From contig JACKDE010000002.1 in the NCBI GenBank assembly GCA_020633675.1, positions 186,001 to 250,000 of the forward strand: DNA of 64,000 nucleotides. Reading direction: 5' to 3'. Both the position numbers and the translations under genes were made by a program. Positions 62,565 to 64,000 of the stretch are shown here, in pieces. This DNA comes from Deferribacteres bacterium. Its GTDB lineage: Bacteria; Zhuqueibacterota; Zhuqueibacteria; Zhuqueibacterales; Geothermadaptataceae. Positions within the stretch are counted from its first letter, which is position 1; each line of letters begins with the position of its first letter. The notes under the pieces were generated by a model, which saw only the letters and a list, made by a program, of their open reading frames with translations, searched no databases and was not told where the DNA came from.

Positions 62565-64000
62565 TTGTTCAGAAAAGTCACAAAAGAACAATTGCAGGTT
62601 CCGGCTCACATCGATTATCTGGCTGAGCTGAGAGAGTTTATTTCGGAGGTTGGCAAAAAGCACAAACTCTCCGAAAGCATGATCAAATCGTTCAAACTGG
62701 CGATCGATGAGGCCGCGACCAACATCATCCGGCACGCCTATCGCGATGTGGAAGATGAAGATACGATCACCCTGCGCATTATCGTGCGCAAGGAGAGTGT
62801 CACGGTTTGTGTGATCGATCGTGGCAAGCGCTTCGATCCCCGCAATGTTAAGGAACCAGACCTCAACCGCTATGTCGAAATCGGCAAGCGAGGCGGGCTA
62901 GGTATTTTTATCATCCGCAAGCTCATGGATGATATCGAGTACCGCACTACAGCGGAAGGCAACGAACTGCGCCTGACCAAAAACCGCGAAGTCAAAGCGC
63001 AAAGCCGGATTTCGCGCTGGATGCCAGCTGGTTTCAAAGCCATGTCACTGGGGATGAAAACCCGGTTTTGGGCAAAAACCTGCCTGTTCATGGTCTTTGT
63101 TGTTGCTGTTTTTGTTGGCGTCTCTTTTGTGCAAATCGCTGAGACGGTGCTGAAACAGCAAATTCCAACTTGGAATATCGTCGCCAGCCAGATTGCAAAA
63201 ACGCTGGAAGAAGACAAGACAATCCTGGAAGACCTGACAGGAGGTCGCGCCAACCAATTGCTGAATTCGCTGATTTCCAAGCGTAAAGATGAAATCATCG
63301 AAGCGGCGCTGGTTGATTCGGCAGGGCAGTTGCACGGCGACAGCGAGCTCGGCAAAACTTTTACACAATATGATTTCGCGCCATTCGGTGATGAAAAACA
63401 AGTCGATCCATTTCTTTATCAATATCATATCGCAGCCGACTCATCAGGCTCACGCACCGCAATATACGATTACTTCCCACCGGTTGAAATTGTCCACCCG
63501 AATCACGGCAAAATAAACCTGCATTTGCGTGTTCAGAAAGCGTATTTGGATGAAATGATCGCCGCTGAGCGCTGGCGCGTCTTTGAGAATGCGCTGTTTG
63601 TTTTAGGCATCGGCTGCATTGGCTCGTTTTTACTGATTTATTTATTGCTGAATCCGATGCGCAAATTGGCGGACTTTGTGCGCAGCGGTGGCGAAGCGGC
63701 GATTTCCGATGACATCGAGATCGATCCGAGCTCGGATATCGGTGAGATCGCCAAAGCCTTCTCCGATATTACAGCCAAGTTTCGCGAATCCCAGCGCAAT
63801 CTGGCTGAACAGGAACGCTTGCAGCAGGAGATGCAGGTAGCGAAGGAAATTCAGCAGACGCTTTTGCCGAACGAATTCCCTGATTTGGAAGGCTATGAAA
63901 TCGCCGGGCATTATGAATCTGCCGAATTGGTCGGTGGAGATTATTATGATTTCGTCGAAGTGGATCGTGATACCCTCGGCATCGTGGTGGCTGACGTGTC
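62565..64000 (+). CDS. anti-sigma-type kinase fused to membrane PP2C phosphatase, 3' end cut by the window
   Basis: Starts at TTG 62565 with GGAGGG 6-11 bases upstream; no ATG is available nearby. The 478 visible codons begin with a GHKL ATPase of the RsbW/SpoIIAB type (N-box IDEAATNIIRHAY at about 47-59, G1 IDRGKRFDP, G2 RGGLGIFII). Then come one membrane helix (168-190), an extracytoplasmic segment of about 150 residues, a second helix (342-362), a HAMP-like linker with a coiled coil (363-425) and the start of a SpoIIE-type PP2C domain (QTLLPNEFPDLEGYEIAGHY, LVGGDYYDF). It would be a membrane sensor that couples an anti-sigma kinase with a phosphatase. The C-terminus is outside the window. 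Confidence 0.9.
   Translation, partial: MFRKVTKEQLQVPAHIDYLAELREFISEVGKKHKLSESMIKSFKLAIDEAATNIIRHAYRDVEDEDTITLRIIVRKESVTVCVIDRGKRFDPRNVKEPDLNRYVEIGKRGGLGIFIIRKLMDDIEYRTTAEGNELRLTKNREVKAQSRISRWMPAGFKAMSLGMKTRFWAKTCLFMVFVVAVFVGVSFVQIAETVLKQQIPTWNIVASQIAKTLEEDKTILEDLTGGRANQLLNSLISKRKDEIIEAALVDSAGQLHGDSELGKTFTQYDFAPFGDEKQVDPFLYQYHIAADSSGSRTAIYDYFPPVEIVHPNHGKINLHLRVQKAYLDEMIAAERWRVFENALFVLGIGCIGSFLLIYLLLNPMRKLADFVRSGGEAAISDDIEIDPSSDIGEIAKAFSDITAKFRESQRNLAEQERLQQEMQVAKEIQQTLLPNEFPDLEGYEIAGHYESAELVGGDYYDFVEVDRDTLGIVVADV

Noticed and set aside
1..64000. Search for tRNA and rRNA genes
   Set aside because: A few GTTCGAATC-like strings were seen inside genes, but no cloverleaf-like arrangement with acceptor stem and CCA was found.

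Overview
The window looks like a chromosomal segment from an uncultured or little-studied member of the FCB superphylum, most like Calditrichota or candidate division KSB1. The main reason is the C-terminal module built around NYPNPFNP, an FlgD-like or type IX secretion (T9SS) sorting domain, at the end of at least three secreted proteins, with a divergent form (YPNPFRP) on a fourth. A PorV/PorQ-like outer-membrane protein, several beta-barrel proteins and many lipoproteins point the same way. This placement is inference from protein style. No rRNA, tRNA or CRISPR array was seen.

Layout. 1-5 kb: a cut-off NAD-dependent epimerase, a large cytoplasmic REC-GAF-PAS histidine kinase and a SohB-type protease, all on the minus strand. 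5.4-15.97 kb: an Hsp20 chaperone with a clear terminator, then a MITE-like element with perfect 20-bp terminal inverted repeats and an 8-bp target duplication. These are followed by an SDR oxidoreductase, a GyrI-like protein, an S41 protease, a CPBP protease, an SGNH hydrolase, a PQQ-type propeller, a ring-cleaving dioxygenase, and a lipoprotein plus M14 carboxypeptidase pair. The lipoprotein resembles a detached carboxypeptidase prodomain. 16-26 kb: T9SS-tagged secreted proteins (a sorbosone-dehydrogenase-like propeller, a 14-unit propeller and a Tat-signal multicopper oxidase), with an epimerase, a glycosidase-like lipoprotein, a truncated ABC ATPase and about 0.95 kb without a recognisable gene.

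26-39.4 kb: minus-strand peptidases (a TolB-like propeller, an S9 peptidase and an M55 D-aminopeptidase), a c-type cytochrome lipoprotein and UvrA with a small palindrome-derived insertion. Beta-barrel proteins, a K+ channel with RCK domain, a VanZ-like protein and NAD(P)HX repair enzyme follow. 39.6-43.5 kb: an ECF sigma factor, a small acidic protein, a secreted homologue of the first domain of the giant protein, a hicBA toxin-antitoxin pair beside a broken copy of the arsC start, intact arsC, and an NlpC/P60-like lipoprotein.

43.6-58.9 kb is one 5,105-residue secreted repeat protein. It has 26 Ig-like repeats of about 99 residues in strict A/B alternation, then about 16 CARDB-like repeats and a C-terminal sorting-like module. 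Directly after it lies a nucleotidyltransferase/HEPN toxin-antitoxin pair bracketed by a 58-bp near-perfect direct repeat of the giant gene's own 3' end. The window closes with a cupin, a PorV-like barrel fused to a TPR tail, and the start of an anti-sigma kinase / PP2C phosphatase fusion.

The genes mostly serve the cell envelope: secreted hydrolases and oxidases carried by a T9SS-like route, a giant surface protein, and stress or signalling modules. The strongest unexplained signals are the two toxin-antitoxin modules that each sit next to a duplicated end of the neighbouring gene, and the alternating repeat architecture of the giant protein.
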